Translations under genes and position numbers: made by a program
From: JBGTIS01 sp041745535
Lineage (GTDB): Bacteria; Bacteroidota; Bacteroidia; Cytophagales; Cyclobacteriaceae
Length of the DNA stretch: 64,000 bases
Direction: 5' to 3'
Assembly (NCBI GenBank): GCA_041745535.1
Contig: JBGTIS010000261.1
Coordinates: forward strand, 56,168-120,167
Shown: positions 45,101 to 53,448 of the stretch, one piece after another
Position numbering within the stretch: position 1 is the stretch's first letter
Layout: each line of letters begins with the position of its first letter
The notes under the pieces: generated by a model
Database searches by the model: none
The model's input: the letters and a program-made list of their open reading frames with translations, nothing else
What the model was told of the DNA's origin: nothing

Positions 45101-45324
45101 TCCCCATGGCTATTTCTGTGGCCTATGGGGTAATGTTTGGTACCCTGATGATCCTGCTGTTTTTTCCCACATTTATACTGGTTTTCAACGATATCAAGCT
45201 GTATTTAAAATGGGCTTTTATGAATGGAAAGAAATACCTGGATCCGGAAACAGAAATTTATAAGCCAAGCCACGAAGAGGTAGAGCCTGCCCTGATGGAA
45301 AGAAAGCGGTTGCAGGGATTTTAA
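42106..45324 (+). CDS. RND efflux pump (AcrB/HAE1-like)
   Basis: A 1072-residue inner-membrane pump with two repeats of membrane and periplasmic domains. The N-terminal FVKYPIWANSILFLILIFGTLGF, the proton-relay aspartates in GILVDDGIVIAEN (around 395-410) and the second-half GMIALSGVIINDAVVMLD are hallmarks of RND pumps. Length matches the family. Substrates (drugs, dyes, metals or lipids) cannot be told; the absence of the metal-type motifs suggests a drug or envelope lipid transporter. Middle gene of the operon. Confidence 0.9.
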   Translation: MRSIIEFFVKYPIWANSILFLILIFGTLGFLDIPMSFFPELAPREITVRVSYPGASPEEMEEGITTKIEEALKGITGIEEVTSVSTENTASIEIETRQEYDIDEVLMEVKNAVDGINSYPENAEKPVVFKERSSGSSRAAFLTLRGNVDMRTLKEKAELIEDDLLNSGIVSQVNIFGYPNLEISIEVPEENLSRYGLTFTQVANAVRSNNRDISGGSIKTAEEEIRIRANAKENAPEEIGRIILRANTDGSNLLLRDIGTIKMQFADTPNKVYSNGQRSVSFNIEKLPEEDLQDISAYLNEYIDEFNSQNQNFELFASFDFNTILQQRVSLLVSNGGIGLILVLVCLGLFLSLRLSLWVALGIPISFLGMFIVGNMAGITINMLSLFGMILVVGILVDDGIVIAENIYTHAEKGKSPIKAAIDGTVEVMPAVFTSVITTIIAFIPLMLLDNDGFTNEMSIVVIACLAFSLVEAFFVLPSHLSSGKALLKGGGKVKKDRIRGGLDKGIKFLRDNIYGTALKWIIRWRWISFVIPFFILLVVLGMFQGGVIKSTFFPSVPFDNFNVSLALKPGTREDITERYLQEFQAKVWEVNEDIKKRRGNDESLIETVTLSVGSTGNRGASADRGSHTGNLQIDFIDMEDVEDISSFEVANMVREKIGNVPEAEKFAVGGQNRFGTPFSLALLSKDMERLNAAEEEIKAELENLPSLKDITQNTATGQRELQFKLKPQAYFLGFSQADITQQIRQGFFGEEAQRLMIGDDEVRVWVRYPENDRLTISQLESMKIKDATGNEYPLLELADYTIERGVININHFNGKREIRIEADLVDPYEPVPPIIEKVRNEILPPILEKYPGVTYSFEGQQRRTQRTASSFMRIFPVAFIMMILTIALSFRSLYQAILILLLIPLGLVCAAIGHWIHAQPISILSVYGMIALSGVIINDAVVMLDKYNRNLQEGMLVEEAAFDAGVSRFRAILLTSITTVAGLYPLILEKSFQAQFLIPMAISVAYGVMFGTLMILLFFPTFILVFNDIKLYLKWAFMNGKKYLDPETEIYKPSHEEVEPALMERKRLQGF

Positions 45325-45372
45325 TTTATAAGTTTACTTACTAGTCAGAATTTCATATTGAACTACAAACAG

Positions 45373-46734
45373 ATGTTTTGTGATCTGAAAAAAATTATCT
45401 TTTCTACTTTTTGTCTTTGTTCGCTGGTGGGCTTTCATGCGCGTGCCCAGGAAACAGAAGAAATTTCATTGGCAGAAGCCATCCGGATTGGGCTGGCCAA
45501 TAATTTTGATATCCAGATCAGCCAATTGAATACCGAAATTGACGAAAACAACAATACCTGGGGACAGGCCGGCCGGTATCCTACAATTAATCTGAATGTT
45601 TCCCAGAATAATGGTTTCAGGGATGTGACCAATCCGGCCAGTTTTTTACAGGGACTTTCCATTTCCAATGATGTTTCTCCTTCTATTACCGTAAACTGGA
45701 CAATTTTCAATGGATTCGCCGTATCTATCAACCGGAAAAGATTACAGTTGCTGCAGGAACAAAGTTTTGGTAATGCCGCGATCGTGGTAGAAAATACCAT
45801 TCAGGCGATTGTGCTGGCTTATTACAATGCTTTGATGGAGAAGGAACGGTTGTCGGTGTTGGGAAAAGTGCTCACCCTTTCCCGCGACCGCTATAGGTAT
45901 GCCGAACTGAAAGGGGAACTGGGCAGTGCCGTAACCTTCGATATTTTACAGGAAAAAAACGCATATCTCACCGATTCTTCCGGCTTTGTTACCCAGGAAG
46001 TAAACTATCAGAATGCCAAAAGAAACCTCAACCTTTTATTGGGTGAGGATTTGTCCAGGCGATATGAAATGATTGACAGCCTTGCGGTAGCGCCTTCCAG
46101 TTACAGGCTTGAAGATTTGTATGAAAAAATGGTGGCCAACAATTCTAACCTAAAAAACCAGTACCTCAATCAGCAGATTTTTATGCAGGAAACCCGGTTA
46201 GCGAAAACCGAATTATTTCCCCGGTTAGACCTGGGGCTGGGAGCTTCTTATAATATTGGCCGACAAGATTTATCCAATGCCGAACTTTCCCGCCCCCTGG
46301 ATGATCCGATTACGAGTGCTAAAACCCTGAATTATTTTGCCAATTTCACCTTAAGTTATACCCTTTTTGATGGTGGTAGAATCAAGCGGACCATTGAAAA
46401 CGCGTATGTGAGAGAAGAAATATCAGCGGTGGAAACCGAGCAATTGAAAGCCTCGCTGGAGAATGAACTGGTTTCGGTGTACGATTTGTACAATGCCCGC
46501 AAGAAACTGCTGGATATATCGGCGCTGAACCTGGCTACTGGCGAGCTGAACCTGTCGTTGGCCGAAGATCGCTATAAAAACGGTACCATCAATTCATTCG
46601 ATTACCGTACCATACAGATCAATTACCTTAACATCGCCCTGGATAATTTGCAGGCAAAGTACAACCTGATTGAGTCTGAAACAGACCTCACCCGGTTAAC
46701 CGGTGGCATTGTGGACGATTATGACAGTAACTAA
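45373..46734 (+). CDS. TolC family outer-membrane channel
   Basis: A 453-residue outer-membrane efflux protein, with a signal peptide at the start (IIFSTFCLCSLVGFHARAQ) and two long alpha-helical halves. The EISLAEAIRIGLANNFDIQI segment and the repeated LASRYELIDS-type helices with YNARKKLLDISALNLATGELNLSLAEDRY are typical OEP halves. ATG at 45373 is preferred; a TTG at 45358 would add five residues. Last gene of the RND operon. Confidence 0.88.
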   Translation: MFCDLKKIIFSTFCLCSLVGFHARAQETEEISLAEAIRIGLANNFDIQISQLNTEIDENNNTWGQAGRYPTINLNVSQNNGFRDVTNPASFLQGLSISNDVSPSITVNWTIFNGFAVSINRKRLQLLQEQSFGNAAIVVENTIQAIVLAYYNALMEKERLSVLGKVLTLSRDRYRYAELKGELGSAVTFDILQEKNAYLTDSSGFVTQEVNYQNAKRNLNLLLGEDLSRRYEMIDSLAVAPSSYRLEDLYEKMVANNSNLKNQYLNQQIFMQETRLAKTELFPRLDLGLGASYNIGRQDLSNAELSRPLDDPITSAKTLNYFANFTLSYTLFDGGRIKRTIENAYVREEISAVETEQLKASLENELVSVYDLYNARKKLLDISALNLATGELNLSLAEDRYKNGTINSFDYRTIQINYLNIALDNLQAKYNLIESETDLTRLTGGIVDDYDSN

Positions 46735-46849
46735 TGCTAATTTGTAGCTTCAACAAAACTATTTGCTGATTTTTTGATTTTCGCTAAATACTTCAACATT
46801 TTTAAGACCTTGCGGTTATTGGTTGTATTACTAACAAATTTTGTCCTGT

Positions 46850-46857
46850 TATCTTTG
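46850..46857 (+). promoter_or_regulatory. TATCTTTG -7 element abutting the DoxX start codon
   Basis: Exact TAnnTTTG match ending 2 bases before the ATG at 46860. If used, transcription would begin at about the ATG, giving a leaderless message. Confidence 0.4.
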
Positions 46858-46859
46858 CG

Positions 46860-47279
46860 ATGAACAAGCTGCTTTCTACTAATAAAAAGAACTTTGACAT
46901 TGGCATTCTAATTATAAGAATTGGGGTGGGTACAATGTTTATCGTGCATGGTGCCCCGAAAATTTTTGGCGGCCCCGACTATTGGAAAATGATAGGTGAG
47001 GCCATGGCCAATCTGGGGATACACTTCGCCCCGGTTATTTGGGGTTTTATGGCTGGTTTTTCCGAATTCTTTGGCGGCATTTGCCTGATATTGGGATTGT
47101 TTACCACACCGGCCTGTTTTTTTCTGATCTCAACCATGATGGTAGCCAGTACGACCCATTTTGCTAATGGCGAAGGCATTAATGGTGCATCGCATGCCAT
47201 TGAAGCCGCGGTCCTTTTCTTTGGAATTATTTTTACAGGACCCGGGAAGTACAGTTTAGACCATCAGTTTTTCAGATAA
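46860..47279 (+). CDS. DoxX family membrane protein
   Basis: A 139-residue protein with four membrane helices. NFDIGILIIRIGVGTMFIVHGAPKIFGGPDYW matches the DoxX N-terminal signature; GFSEFFGGICLILGLF and ASHAIEAAVLFFGIIFTGPGKYSLDHQF complete the family pattern. Function is unknown. Third DoxX-type gene in this window. A promoter-like element sits directly before the start codon. Confidence 0.85.
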   Translation: MNKLLSTNKKNFDIGILIIRIGVGTMFIVHGAPKIFGGPDYWKMIGEAMANLGIHFAPVIWGFMAGFSEFFGGICLILGLFTTPACFFLISTMMVASTTHFANGEGINGASHAIEAAVLFFGIIFTGPGKYSLDHQFFR

Positions 47280-47447
47280 TATTTTAATTAAATAACTTTT
47301 AGTGTAAATTCGTTAACGTTTTCTCATATACCTTGAGAATTTGCTGTAAATCGAATTAGTTCAGGCTGGTAATGGATATGTGCTTGTTTTTATAACCAGT
47401 TACAAATTGTTGATAAGTTTACCTAACCAAAAAACTGCTTCTGATTT

Positions 47448-49034
47448 ATGATGTTGCCTAAATCCTGCTATTACTTTTTCATTTTATCCTTTTTTTTCGC
47501 CTGTAATACGCAATCAGATTCTTTCAATCAGTTTATTCAAAGTTCTGCCGTTAAACACTTCAGCCTGCATATTAAAAATGGGGAAATAATTGATGGCAGC
47601 GGGCAGCCTGGTTTTCAGTCTGATTTGTTAATCCAAAACGATAAAATTGTTTATATAGGGAAGGTAGATACTGCGGCAATCGCGGTTGACCAAACCATTG
47701 ACGCTGCGGGAAAAGTAGTTACGCCCGGATTTATCGATATACACTCCCACGGTGATCCGTTGGAAACACCGGATTTTCAGAACTTTTTGGCCATGGGCGT
47801 CACCACCATTTCCCTGGGAAAAGATGGTTTCAGCCCCAGCTTTGAGAATATTGGTGCATGGATGCAACGAGTAACCGATACCGTGCCAGGGGTTAATGTG
47901 GCATTATTTGTTGGTCATAGTACCCTGCGAACGCTTACCGGTGTGAATTATAATCCGCAACCCACTCCTGAAATGCTGGAAGAAATGGGTGATTTGTTGC
48001 GGCGGCAACTGGACGCGGGTTGTTTCGGTATGACCACCGGCCTTGAATATATTCCGGGAATGTATGCCGCTGAGGAGGAACTGGTATACCTGGCAAAAAT
48101 CGTGGGAAAAGCTGGTAAAATTATCACCAGCCACATGCGTAATGAGGATGACAATGCCATTGAACGGTCAATAGAAGAATTATTAAAACAAGGGCAATAT
48201 TGCCCGGTAAATGTGTCACACCTGAAAGTGGTGTATGGAAAAGGGCAGGAAAGAGCCGAAGAAATATTGCGGGTGCTGGGCAATGCCAGAGCGAAAGGTA
48301 TCAAAGTTACTGCCGATATGTATCCGTATACAGCCAGTTATACGGGCATTGGTATTCTATTTCCTGATTGGGCCAAAGCGCCCAACGATTATGGGGAAGT
48401 TGTAAAGAATAAGCGTAAAGCGTTGGCTGATTTTCTTTTCAAAAAAGTAAATGCCAGAAACGGACCGGAGGCTACTTTGCTGGGTACCGCGCCATTTTCC
48501 GGTAAAACCCTGGCCGAAATAGCAAAAGAACTCAATAAATCTTTTGTGGATGTGTTGATTGATGATATTGGTCCTAATGGGGCTTCAGGCGCTTATTTTG
48601 TAATGGATGAAGACTTGCAGAACCGTATCCTTCAGGATTCCTCAGTAATGGTGTCTTCGGATGGAAGTCCTACTTCCAGGCACCCGAGAGGATACGGTAC
48701 TTTCGCGGAAATTATTGAGACTTATGTAAACCAGAAGCAGTTGTTATCGCTGGAAGCAGCCATAAGAAAAATGACCTCATTGCCTGCCCAAACCATGCGT
48801 CTGGAACATCGCGGTGTGTTGCTCAAAGATAAAAAAGCCGATGTACTGGTTTTTGATCCTAATCGGGTAAAAGCAAAAGCTACTTATGAAAATCCCTTTC
48901 AACTGGCTGAAGGATTTGATGTGGTTATTGTAAATGGACAGATAAGTTTGAAAAACGGTAAATTTTCGGCGCGGCGCCATGGCCAAATGCTGAAAGCTGC
49001 CGCACACAACGCAGGTACGCTGACATCGCGATAA
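47448..49034 (+). CDS. D-aminoacylase-like amidohydrolase, lipoprotein
   Basis: A 528-residue metal-dependent amidohydrolase with an N-terminal lipobox (FFFAC, Cys19). The HxH motif is FIDIHSHGDPLE, further metal ligands look to be the histidines in TSHMRNED and NVSHLKV, and the Asp in MVSSDGSPTSRHPRGYGTF is the catalytic one. Sequence overall resembles N-acyl-D-amino-acid deacylases. In those the third-strand motif reads GNCGFS, with a zinc-bridging Cys; here it reads GKDGFS. This may mean another bridging ligand or altered activity. Confidence 0.8.
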   Translation: MMLPKSCYYFFILSFFFACNTQSDSFNQFIQSSAVKHFSLHIKNGEIIDGSGQPGFQSDLLIQNDKIVYIGKVDTAAIAVDQTIDAAGKVVTPGFIDIHSHGDPLETPDFQNFLAMGVTTISLGKDGFSPSFENIGAWMQRVTDTVPGVNVALFVGHSTLRTLTGVNYNPQPTPEMLEEMGDLLRRQLDAGCFGMTTGLEYIPGMYAAEEELVYLAKIVGKAGKIITSHMRNEDDNAIERSIEELLKQGQYCPVNVSHLKVVYGKGQERAEEILRVLGNARAKGIKVTADMYPYTASYTGIGILFPDWAKAPNDYGEVVKNKRKALADFLFKKVNARNGPEATLLGTAPFSGKTLAEIAKELNKSFVDVLIDDIGPNGASGAYFVMDEDLQNRILQDSSVMVSSDGSPTSRHPRGYGTFAEIIETYVNQKQLLSLEAAIRKMTSLPAQTMRLEHRGVLLKDKKADVLVFDPNRVKAKATYENPFQLAEGFDVVIVNGQISLKNGKFSARRHGQMLKAAAHNAGTLTSR

Positions 49035-49152
49035 ACTCACCTTTTATGATTTCAACAAAAAAATATATTAAAAATAAAACAGGTCTTATACTGATCTTTA
49101 TGCTCTGTTTACTTCGCTCAGATAAAAGGCAAAAGAGAGTCTGAAGTTAAAA

Positions 49153-49182
49153 AAGAAGGCCACAGAATTTCCGGGCCTTCTT
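49153..49182 (-). terminator. Rho-independent terminator of the PspC/GIN gene
   Basis: Nine-base inverted repeat AAGAAGGCC (49153-49161) and GGCCTTCTT (49174-49182); on the minus strand it is followed by a run of T. It lies 37 bases beyond the gene's stop codon. Confidence 0.78.
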
Positions 49183-49218
49183 GAGGAAATGGAAAATTGT
49201 AAATCAAATTCTGTTCGT

Positions 49219-51639
49219 TCAGAATTTTTTGATGTTGTTTCTTCGGCGGTTTTCTGTATGTAGTTGGGCATTGCCAGTATAATCCACAGCGGCGGCAGCG
49301 CCCACTTCAACATTCAACTCTTCATTGGCCCTTACTCTTGCTTTTGATACGCCTGAGCAATCTAACTCAACCCTATTGGCTTCACATTCATCAGACTCCA
49401 GCCTTGATGCTCCCGACAGTTCGGCTTCCAGTTCATCAACAGCCCCCGTCATCCGGAGCCTTGCGGCTCCGGAAAGGTCGGCCACCACTTGTCTCATTTG
49501 TAATCCAAGGGTTGCTTTAGCAGCCCCCGATAATTTAATTTCCAGCTCATCGCCACTGAATTCGCTGATATTTGTTTCTGTACCTCCATGCAGGGTGATG
49601 CCTTTCAGCGTGGGCAGGGCAATTACTACTTCTAACGGATCGCGGTCCATTCTATCGATAAAATTCTGGTCTTCGTAGTTGAGGTTCAGGGTAGCGGCGC
49701 TTACAATTGTTTCTACCTCTTCCACATATTCTTCCGGTCCGGAAACAGATACCGCAAAGCTGTCGGACTGTACAATGGTTACCTTAAAATCATCCCCGAT
49801 ATCAATTCTGTCGAAATCACTTACCACATAGGTTTTGGTGTATTCTCCCGATGCATGATTGCTTTTGAATTGATTGTCCAGGTTTTCCCGCTGCGGGCAG
49901 GTAAGGCATCGCAGGCCTTCGGTGGTGAACGCAAACTGATTCCCTTGCAGGTCTGAAGTGGAGATTCCCATACTGTACAATGGATTCCGCAGTATTCTTC
50001 TCAAACTTCTGTCTATCATAAAGGGTTGTCCGTAGGGCACATACAAATTCATATCCAGTTCCTGAATCCTGAATTTAGCATTATCTTTAAATTTCAGGGT
50101 AGAAGGAAAAGTGAGGATAGAATCAGTAAGCGTAACCGGATAATCCACCATTTGCGCATGTTCAGTCGCCTGTGCCCGGCTGCTCCCCCTGGCCCTGAAC
50201 ACCTTTTCCAATCGAAATACCGAATCTTCGGTTCCCCGGATTCTCAATTCAGTTTCATCGTAATCGTTGCCCACATCACTTAATGTCAGAATCGCTGTTT
50301 TTTTGCCCAAATCAAAGGTTTCATCGGTAGTATAACTGCCCGATTCCTTGAATTCCATCACTACCGGTGGTACGGTAAAACTTAAAACAGCCACACTGAT
50401 GAACCATATTCCCAACGCTGACCAGCCAATGGCAGGATTTATAATTTTCCGGTTTATAATAAGAGCCACTCCAGAAAGCAGAAGTGCCAGGGCGGGAATC
50501 GCTAACACAGTTATGGCGGCAATCAGACCCAAACCTGGTAAACTGTTTTTAACTAGTTCTACAGGAATATCGCTGTGGAAAGTATGCAGGTCACCAGAAA
50601 ACGCACCCAACAGCACACCGGCAGCTACGATCATAAAAAACAGTATGGCCAGTCCTATAAAGAAGACAATCAACCCTGCGATAATCCGGGCTACCTGTGC
50701 CAGAAATACCAGGAATGGCCCGGCAACTTTACCTAATCCGTTAAAAATTTGTGCTATCAGGCGAAAAGGAAACAGTAAAACCTTTACACCAGGGGATTCT
50801 TCCTCATTTTCGTTTACGTTGAGGTTTTTTTTTACGGTAGTTTCTATATTAGCCAGCGTAACCGGTTCGCCCTGCATCTGCATTTTTTCAGTAAGCGTAA
50901 TCGCCTCCGGAGTAATAATCCAGAGGACGATATACGCTAAAATTCCAAGGCCACCGAAGAAAATGCTGATTACAAACAAGATGCGAATCAGGGTAGTATC
51001 GGTTCCGAAATAGGCGGCAATACCACCGGCTACACCACCAATTACGCGGTCGTCCGGATTTCTGTATAATTTTTTAATTTTCTCATCCCAGGGCAGGTCG
51101 CTCCGACCAGGAATTACGATCCAGCAGATGATATAGGTAAAAAAGGTAATGGTGCCCGCCGAAACGAATATATCAGAAAATAGTAAGGCCAGCAATATCA
51201 GGCGAATCCAAAGCGGATCAGTGTTGAAATAATAGGCCAGACCAGCCGCTACACCCCCTAGTATTTTTCTTTTAGTATCGCGAACCAGTTTTTTTGGTTC
51301 GGCAGTTTCATACGCTGTGTAGGTTTTTCTTTCGCGGTTATGCTGCCGGTATTCCTGCTCGGTTTCCTCAGCTTCCGCGGCCGCGAAATCCTCAATGCTG
51401 CCCATGTTGGCCATTACGGCTTCCACATCTTCCAGGGTAATTACCTCTTTGGTTGGGCTAAGTTTAGTGAGAAATACTTCAGCGATCCGGTTCTCGATAT
51501 CGTCTACAATTTCTTTGCTGTCTTCGTAACTAGCAAAGTATCGCGTAATAGCTTCCAGATATGTTTTTAGTTTTTCGTAGCCGTCTTCTTCAACATGAAA
51601 AATAATGCCACTTATATTGATACTTATATTCTTTTTCAT
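49219..51639 (-). CDS. PspC-domain membrane protein with GIN (DUF2807) C-terminus
   Basis: An 806-residue protein. Residues 1-110 are a cytoplasmic N-terminal domain (IFHVEEDGYEKLKTYLEAI), followed by two PspC domains: KRKILGGVAAGLAYYFNTDPLWIR and DDRVIGGVAGGIAAYFGTDTTLIR. About six more hydrophobic helices follow. The C-terminal 200 residues contain the repetitive strand pattern (LSGAAKATLGLQ, LSGAARLRMTGA, LSGASRLESDE) of DUF2807/GIN beta-helix domains. It is inferred to monitor envelope stress. It lies 7 bases after a PadR regulator gene in the same direction. Confidence 0.85.
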   Translation of the reverse strand: MKKNISINISGIIFHVEEDGYEKLKTYLEAITRYFASYEDSKEIVDDIENRIAEVFLTKLSPTKEVITLEDVEAVMANMGSIEDFAAAEAEETEQEYRQHNRERKTYTAYETAEPKKLVRDTKRKILGGVAAGLAYYFNTDPLWIRLILLALLFSDIFVSAGTITFFTYIICWIVIPGRSDLPWDEKIKKLYRNPDDRVIGGVAGGIAAYFGTDTTLIRILFVISIFFGGLGILAYIVLWIITPEAITLTEKMQMQGEPVTLANIETTVKKNLNVNENEEESPGVKVLLFPFRLIAQIFNGLGKVAGPFLVFLAQVARIIAGLIVFFIGLAILFFMIVAAGVLLGAFSGDLHTFHSDIPVELVKNSLPGLGLIAAITVLAIPALALLLSGVALIINRKIINPAIGWSALGIWFISVAVLSFTVPPVVMEFKESGSYTTDETFDLGKKTAILTLSDVGNDYDETELRIRGTEDSVFRLEKVFRARGSSRAQATEHAQMVDYPVTLTDSILTFPSTLKFKDNAKFRIQELDMNLYVPYGQPFMIDRSLRRILRNPLYSMGISTSDLQGNQFAFTTEGLRCLTCPQRENLDNQFKSNHASGEYTKTYVVSDFDRIDIGDDFKVTIVQSDSFAVSVSGPEEYVEEVETIVSAATLNLNYEDQNFIDRMDRDPLEVVIALPTLKGITLHGGTETNISEFSGDELEIKLSGAAKATLGLQMRQVVADLSGAARLRMTGAVDELEAELSGASRLESDECEANRVELDCSGVSKARVRANEELNVEVGAAAAVDYTGNAQLHTENRRRNNIKKF

Positions 51640-51646
51640 GACAGAC

Positions 51647-51991
51647 TTATTTATGCTTAATGTCTTGGTTCGAGGTTATTTTGTTGGTAGAATTGACAAG
51701 CTCATGCCAGGTTTGCCGGAGTTCTTCCAGAAAAGATATGCCCGTGTCAGTGAGTTTGTAGTATTTCCGGGGCGGTCCGGAATTGGACTCTTCCCAGCGG
51801 TAATCTACCAGCCCCGCTTTTCGTAACCGGGTTAATAAAGGATAGAGCGTACCTTCCACCACCATAATTTTGGCAGCGGTAAGTTCCTCCAGCATGTCCG
51901 AAGCATATACTTCCCCGCGGGATATAATATGCAGGATACAGAATTCAAGAATTCCCTTTCGCATCTGTACCTGTGTGTTCTCTATTTTCAT
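51647..51991 (-). CDS. PadR family transcriptional regulator
   Basis: A 114-residue winged-helix repressor: KGILEFCILHIISRGEVYASDMLEEL, then VVEGTLYPLLTRLRKAGLVDYRWEESNSGPPRKYYKLTDTG, the standard PadR fold and wing, with a short C-terminal dimerisation helix. It directly precedes the PspC/GIN gene (7 bases). PadR-PspC pairs are common in Bacteroidota and the regulator is expected to control the pair and itself. A symmetric candidate operator overlaps its promoter. Confidence 0.9.
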   Translation of the reverse strand: MKIENTQVQMRKGILEFCILHIISRGEVYASDMLEELTAAKIMVVEGTLYPLLTRLRKAGLVDYRWEESNSGPPRKYYKLTDTGISFLEELRQTWHELVNSTNKITSNQDIKHK

Positions 51992-52019
51992 GTGGGCATA
52001 GATTTAATAAATTATGAAG

Positions 52020-52051
52020 CAAATGTATCACTTAGTACTATGTTATACAAG
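52020..52051 (-). promoter_or_regulatory. Promoter of the PadR-PspC operon
   Basis: Minus-strand reading gives CTTG (52048-52051), a 20-base spacer, then TACATTTG (52020-52027), an exact TAnnTTTG. It is 28 bases upstream of the PadR start codon. The spacing equals that of the tRNA promoter at 62471. Confidence 0.6.
52024..52049. promoter_or_regulatory. Candidate PadR operator, symmetric 26-base palindrome
   Basis: TGTAT, 4 bases, TAGTACTA (itself a perfect palindrome), 4 bases, ATACA. The two arms and centre are exactly symmetric. The site lies across the -7 element, the spacer and the -33 element, so binding would block transcription. Confidence 0.55.
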
Positions 52052-52371
52052 GTATTCGGTTATTTTGTTGTCTGTTCTTGAAAAAATTTAGAAATAAAAT
52101 TGAAAAAGTTACCGGATCAGCCGTAATGAGGCCTAATTGGGCTGTATGAAGCTATTATTCAAAAAATATAATTGAAGAGAACTGACCATTTTCAGAAGTG
52201 CCGCTTAGCGATTAGAGGAAAAATACGATAGCGTTGAAAAAAAAAGTTAGCCAAATTTACTTTCCAGTCCGCGAAACAAATGGAAAAATTTGGTTGCAAC
52301 TATTAGGTTATTACAGTGTGGAATACATAATTTGATAAGCGCGCTTTCTCTGACAGAATGCTTAAGCTGAT

Positions 52372-53448
52372 TTATTTTTCATCATCTTCGGTCGCCTGCC
52401 TGTTTTTTAACACATCGCAGGCCACATACAACGCTTCCCGCATAGAGCTTTCTTCCGCCAGGTTTTTGCCGGCAATATCATAAGCAGTCCCATGGTCGGG
52501 CGAAGTTCGTACAATGGGTAGCCCGGCTGTAAAATTTACTCCCTGGTCAAAGGCTAATGTTTTAAACGGGATTAAGCCCTGATCGTGGTACATGGCCAGA
52601 ATGCCATTAAATTTGCTGTAGGTGGCAGTCCCGAAAAATCCATCAGATGGAAATGGGCCAAAAACCAGTTTACCTTCTTTCTTAAATTCTTCAATTACCG
52701 GGATAATAATTTCCTGTTCTTCTTTCCCCAGTAAACCTTCCTCACCCGCATGTGGATTTAGTCCTAATACAGCGATACTGGGTTTTATTTTCCCAAAATC
52801 CCGTTTCAATGACGTTTCCAGCAAATTGATTTTACGCCGGATTTTTTCCTTTGTAAGTTGTTTGCTTACCTCATTTAAGGGAATATGACCGGTAACCACC
52901 CCCACCCGAAGTTCATCTTTTACCAGCAGCATCAGGCTGTCCCGCGCTTCAAAAGTTTCGGTAAAAAATTCGGTATGACCCGGATAAGTAAAATCTTCGC
53001 TCTGAATATTATGTTTATTAATGGGAGCCGTTACAATAGCATCCAAGTATCCTTTCTTCAGTGCGGTGGTGCCATCTTTTAAGGCCTGCCAGGCCGCATA
53101 GCCGCCTTCAGGCGTAACTTTGCCAGGTAAAATATCCATGTGCTTCTCCCAGCAATTGTACACGTTTACCTTGCCGTAAGCCACACTTTGCAGGTTGTTG
53201 ATGGTAATATAGTTAAAACTTTCTGTGACCATCAGTTTCCGGTAAAACGAGAGCACCTTGGCCGAACCAAATATAACCGGCGTAAAGAACTTCATAATTC
53301 TTTTGTCGGAAAGGGCTTTTATTACCACTTCCGGGCCAATTCCGTTGATATCGCCCAGGGTAATTCCAATTACCGGTAATTCATTATTTTTACTTTTTGA
53401 CTTAATATAAGGATGCTGCGTGGTTTCAGCAGTTGTTACTTTATTCAT
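52372..53448 (-). CDS. pdxA: 4-hydroxythreonine-4-phosphate dehydrogenase
   Basis: A 358-residue enzyme of the DXP-independent route to pyridoxal 5'-phosphate that oxidises 4-phosphohydroxy-threonine. It starts with GITLGDINGIGPEVVIKAL, carries the metal-binding histidines in YPGHTEFF, MYHDQGLIPFK and SPDHGTAYDIAG, and NPHAGEEGLLGKEE, all family features. Its start codon overlaps the pepA stop by 8 bases, implying co-translation. The first 20 residues are a charged extension. Confidence 0.93.
   Translation of the reverse strand: MNKVTTAETTQHPYIKSKSKNNELPVIGITLGDINGIGPEVVIKALSDKRIMKFFTPVIFGSAKVLSFYRKLMVTESFNYITINNLQSVAYGKVNVYNCWEKHMDILPGKVTPEGGYAAWQALKDGTTALKKGYLDAIVTAPINKHNIQSEDFTYPGHTEFFTETFEARDSLMLLVKDELRVGVVTGHIPLNEVSKQLTKEKIRRKINLLETSLKRDFGKIKPSIAVLGLNPHAGEEGLLGKEEQEIIIPVIEEFKKEGKLVFGPFPSDGFFGTATYSKFNGILAMYHDQGLIPFKTLAFDQGVNFTAGLPIVRTSPDHGTAYDIAGKNLAEESSMREALYVACDVLKNRQATEDDEK

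Larger units (their letters stand above)
51992..52371. other. 380-base intergenic region holding the PadR promoter
   Basis: No gene. The 3' part (52080-52371) is AT-rich with no recognisable features; the 5' part holds the PadR promoter and operator. Confidence 0.6.
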
